A stretch of DNA of 64,000 nucleotides, from NCBI RefSeq assembly GCF_900107925.1, contig NZ_FNUJ01000008.1, forward strand, positions 248,001 to 312,000, in the 5' to 3' direction. The position numbers and the translations under genes were made by a program. Positions within the stretch are counted from its first letter, which is position 1; the number at the start of each line of letters is the position of its first letter. Source of the stretch: Amycolatopsis pretoriensis. Lineage in GTDB: Bacteria > Actinomycetota > Actinomycetes > Mycobacteriales > Pseudonocardiaceae. A model generated the notes under the pieces. That model was not told where the DNA came from. It did not search any database and was given only the letters and a program-made list of their open reading frames with translations. Shown here piece after piece: positions 61,472-64,000 of the stretch.

Positions 61472-62663
61472 GCTGCTCCGCCGTCACCTTCGCGCGGCCG
61501 TCCACCAAGGCTCCCAACGCATCCCCGTCGTCCCACATGTTCACGTTCATCGCCGCCGCCACTTCGCCGTCGCGCAGCCAGAACGCCGTGAACTCCCGGG
61601 TGGCCAGCTCTCCGCGGACCACCAGCTCGTCCGACGCCGGGTCCGCCAGGCCCCGGTACTCGCAGCCCAGGTCGTACTGGTCGGTGAAGAAGTACGGCGA
61701 CCCCAGGAACGGCTCGTTCTCCCCCAGCAGGTTCTGCGCCACGTGCGCGCCCTGGTCCTTCGCGTTCGCCCAGTGCTCCACGCGGATCCGGCGCCCGTAG
61801 CGAGGGTGGAAGTGCGCCGCGATGTCGCCCACCGCGTACACGTCCGGGGCCGCCGTGCGCAGGCCCGCGTCCACGCACACCCCGCCGTCGTCGGACAGTT
61901 CCAGGCCCGCCGCGTGGGCCAGCTCGACCCGGGGTGCCGCGCCGACCGCGATCAGGACCACGTCCGCCGTGATCTCGTCGCCGCTGCCCAGCCGGACCCC
62001 GCGGACGCCGTCCGGGCCGCCCGTGATCTCCGCGACCTGCTCACCCAGGCGGTAGTGCACGCCGTTCGAGACGTGCAGGTCCCGGAACACCCCGCCGACC
62101 GTCTCGCCGACGACGTTCGCCAGCGGGACCGGTACCGGGTCCACGACCGTCACGTCCGCGTTGTGCGTCCGGGCGGCCGCCGCGGCTTCCGAGCCGATCC
62201 AGCCGGCGCCGACGATCACCACGCGCTCCGCTTCGGCGAACGCCGAGCGCAGCTTGAGCGAGTCGTCGAGGCTGCGCAGCGTGTACAGCCCGGGCAGGTC
62301 GCCGCCGGGCACCGGGAGCGACCGCGGGCGCGAGCCGGTCGCCAGGACCAGGCGGTCGTAGCGGTGTTCGCCGCCCGCGTCGTCCAGGACCAGGCGGGCG
62401 CCCAGCTCGATCCGGGTCGCCGTGACGCCGGCGGTGAACCGGATGTCCTTCTCCGCGTAGAACTTCTCTTCGTGCACCCAGTCGGGTTCGTCGCCGTTGC
62501 CGAGCAGGACGCCCTTCGACAGCGCCGGCAGCTCGTACGGCCGGTGCGGGTCGGACCCCATCAGCAGGACTTCCCCGCTGTAACCGCGTTCGCGCAACGC
62601 GGCCGCGGCGGACGCGCCACCCAGGCCCGCTCCGACGATGACGATCTTCCGCGGCTCCGACAT
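61440..62663 (-). CDS. Ferredoxin-reductase-like NAD(P)H/FAD oxidoreductase
   Basis: 407 residues. FAD fold IVIVGAGLGGASAAAALR, Arg/Pro switch region PYELPALSKG, NAD fold VVIVGAGWIGSEAAAAAR, second FAD motif VYAVGDIAAHFHP and a reductase C-terminal domain. It belongs with the reductases that feed ferredoxins of P450s and dioxygenases. No ferredoxin gene is adjacent, so the partner is unknown. SD GGGAGG 7 nt upstream of the ATG. Confidence 0.86.
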   Translation of the reverse strand: MSEPRKIVIVGAGLGGASAAAALRERGYSGEVLLMGSDPHRPYELPALSKGVLLGNGDEPDWVHEEKFYAEKDIRFTAGVTATRIELGARLVLDDAGGEHRYDRLVLATGSRPRSLPVPGGDLPGLYTLRSLDDSLKLRSAFAEAERVVIVGAGWIGSEAAAAARTHNADVTVVDPVPVPLANVVGETVGGVFRDLHVSNGVHYRLGEQVAEITGGPDGVRGVRLGSGDEITADVVLIAVGAAPRVELAHAAGLELSDDGGVCVDAGLRTAAPDVYAVGDIAAHFHPRYGRRIRVEHWANAKDQGAHVAQNLLGENEPFLGSPYFFTDQYDLGCEYRGLADPASDELVVRGELATREFTAFWLRDGEVAAAMNVNMWDDGDALGALVDGRAKVTAEQLKTADLASLA

Positions 62664-62870
62664 CAGCTGACCTCCCACGACGACGAGACGGTGCGGACGG
62701 TACTCCCGAACGGCCGTCGCCACGACCGGGCGATACGCCGGAAATCCGCGAAGCGCAAGGCAAAACCCGCGAGTAGGCAGATCGGGTGAACCGGCGTCAT
62801 AGCGCCTCCGCGCCGCGCTCCCCTCTTCGCACGGAGCACGACCACGAGGAGAAAACGGAGGGCGGCGACC

Positions 62871-63074
62871 ATGAGTCGGGGCGAATGGTCGGTCGGCTGC
62901 CGGGATCTGGCCGGCAGGCGCAGGGACGTGACGGTGTTCGTCAGCAACGACAAGGTGGTGCTGGTCGCGCCGCCGGGTGAAGCGGCCGTACTGGGCCCGC
63001 TCGACGTCGGACGGCTGCGGGCCGCCCTGCGCGACGCCGTCGTCGCGACGGCCGACGACCAATTGGAAAGCTGA
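62871..63074 (+). CDS. Small conserved-type hypothetical protein
   Basis: 67 residues: MSRGEWSVGCRDLAG, then a beta-hairpin-like DVTVFVSNDKVVLVAPP and a helix DVGRLRAALRDAVVATADDQLE. It has GGAGG upstream of the ATG and codon use like its neighbours. No family recognised; length and pattern recall small actinomycete DUF proteins that lie downstream of regulatory loci. Confidence 0.6.
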   Translation: MSRGEWSVGCRDLAGRRRDVTVFVSNDKVVLVAPPGEAAVLGPLDVGRLRAALRDAVVATADDQLES

Positions 63075-63085
63075 CAACTACCGTT

Positions 63086-63108
63086 CCTACTTTCCAGTAG
63101 GTTAGAGT
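63086..63108 (+). promoter_or_regulatory. Operator CCTACT-TTCC-AGTAGG with TAGAGT -10 ahead of the SDR gene
   Basis: A perfect 6-bp-arm dyad (63086-63101) is directly followed by a TAGAGT -10-like box (63103-63108), 25 nt before the ATG. TetR-type repression is a reasonable guess. Confidence 0.5.
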
Positions 63109-63133
63109 CGGTCCCCTACCGAAGGGACCGGCC

Positions 63134-64000
63134 ATGACGACCTACTTCGTGACGGGCGCGACGGGCTTCATCGGCAAACGCCTGGTCGCCCGCCTGCTGC
63201 GGCGGCCGGAGACGTCCGCCGTGTACGCCTTGGTCCGCGAAACCTCCCGCGAGCGCCTGACCGCCTCGGCCGCGGCCTGGCCGGGCGCGGAGAAGCTGCA
63301 CCCGGTGGTCGGCGACCTCGCCGAACCGCGGCTCGGCGCGGATCCCGCGGAGTTGCCGCACCTCGACCACGTCGTCCACCTCGGCGCGATCTACGACCTC
63401 ACCGCGGACGAGGAGGCCAACCGGCGCGCCAACGTCGAGGGCACCCGGCACCTGCTGGCCTTCGCCGCCGCGGCCGGGGCGGGGCTGGTGCACCACGTGT
63501 CGTCGATCGCCGTCGCGGGCGACCACGCGGGGCGGTTCACCGAGGCCGACTTCGACCTCGGGCAGCACTTCTCCTCGCCGTACCACGCGACGAAGTTCCA
63601 GGCCGAGAAGCTCGTCCGCGAACAGGCGCTGCCCTTCCGCGTCTACCGGCCCTCGGCCGTCGTCGGCGACTCGCGCACCGGCGAGATGGACAAGGTCGAC
63701 GGCCCGTACTTCTTCCTGCCCGCCATCTCGCGGCTGGCGGCCCTGCCTGCGCGGCTGCCGCTGGCCGCCCCCGACCTGGGCGCGACGAACCTGGTGCCGG
63801 TCGACTACGTCGTCGAGGCGATGGAGTTCCTGATGCACCGGGACGCGCCGTCCGGGGCGACGTACCACCTCGCCGCCGCGCGGCCGCAGCCGCTCAACTC
63901 CGTCTACAACGCCTTCGCGCGCGCCGCCGGTGGTCCGACGATCCGGGCCGTGCTGCCCGCGCGGCCGTCCGGCGTGGTGCGACGGCTGGGGACGCGGCTC
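63134..64000 (+). CDS. NAD-dependent epimerase/acyl-reductase-like SDR, 3' end outside the window
   Basis: The first 289 codons of an extended SDR. NADP-binding TGATGFIGKRLVARLL, HHVSSIAVAGD and catalytic Tyr/Lys in SPYHATKFQAEKLVRE are present. The style (LYALVRE-like second strand, VVGDLAEPRLG) recalls the N-terminal half of mycobacterial AcrA1-type fatty acyl-CoA reductases, which carry a second SDR half; that part would be beyond the edge. The ATG follows AAGGGA. Confidence 0.75.
   Translation, partial: MTTYFVTGATGFIGKRLVARLLRRPETSAVYALVRETSRERLTASAAAWPGAEKLHPVVGDLAEPRLGADPAELPHLDHVVHLGAIYDLTADEEANRRANVEGTRHLLAFAAAAGAGLVHHVSSIAVAGDHAGRFTEADFDLGQHFSSPYHATKFQAEKLVREQALPFRVYRPSAVVGDSRTGEMDKVDGPYFFLPAISRLAALPARLPLAAPDLGATNLVPVDYVVEAMEFLMHRDAPSGATYHLAAARPQPLNSVYNAFARAAGGPTIRAVLPARPSGVVRRLGTRL

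Overview
This window is chromosomal DNA from a high-G+C actinomycete, most probably Amycolatopsis or a close Pseudonocardiaceae relative. The genus is inferred from gene style and not proven. Supporting signs are the very G+C-rich codon use, many GTG starts, dense GTGA/ATGA/TGATG gene overlaps, leaderless promoters of the TANNNT + 6-7 nt + ATG/GTG type, and a ShbA/SigD-type sigma factor. I see no rRNA, CRISPR array, phage or transposase gene. One tRNA-Arg is present.

Layout. (1) 1-7.6 kb: a myo-inositol catabolic operon (inosose-dehydratase-like protein, RbsB-type ABC importer, IolC, IolB, IolD), with a divergent LacI-type regulator cut by the window edge and an operator in between. (2) 7.6-14.9 kb: a CYP102-like P450 divergent from a TetR regulator; a leftward operon of secreted metallophosphatase, MFS transporter and beta-propeller protein; a gap with orphan DNA-damage-type promoters; a flavin monooxygenase. 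(3) 14.9-18 kb: a diguanylate cyclase flanked by two non-coding minisatellite arrays. (4) 18-29.1 kb: a form II CO-dehydrogenase-like molybdo-hydroxylase (CoxS/L/M, CoxG) with maturation factors (XdhC, VWA protein, MoxR ATPase, MobA-like transferase). It is interrupted by tRNA-Arg, an attenuator-like leader ORF and a GT-C membrane glycosyltransferase. (5) 29.6-36.5 kb: the protocatechuate branch of the beta-ketoadipate pathway (pcaI, J, F, H, G, D, C and an IclR regulator). pcaB is absent and a 72-bp repeat array separates pcaI from pcaJ.

(6) 36.6-43.9 kb: an alpha-galactoside locus with an ABC importer, ROK repressor, GH36 alpha-galactosidase and an internally deleted secreted GH27 enzyme. 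(7) 43.9-50.5 kb: SGNH lipase, hydroxyacid dehydrogenase plus glycerate kinase, a cysteine-free HesB-like protein, a DUF5709 protein, a GtrA-DUF202 fusion and its DUF202 partner, and the sigma factor. (8) 50.5-60.1 kb: a complete non-phosphorylated L-fucose pathway (mutarotase, dehydrogenase, lactonase, L-fuconate dehydratase, ketodeoxyfuconate dehydrogenase, diketo-acid hydrolase) with its own importer. A GntR/FadR regulator sits in the middle, and its likely operator appears at both operon promoters. (9) 60.2-64 kb: Bcr/CflA exporter, ferredoxin-reductase-like flavoprotein, a small unknown protein and the start of an acyl-reductase-like SDR.

The most unusual aspects are the non-coding minisatellites, with unit lengths near 110, 80, 54, 62 and 72 bp, that have grown exactly at gene ends and starts. 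The most striking one has copied the translation start of the MobA-like gene into a chain of overlapping mini-ORFs. Next to the tRNA is a 16-codon, Arg-rich ORF whose ribosome-binding site can be masked by one hairpin and freed by a competing one.
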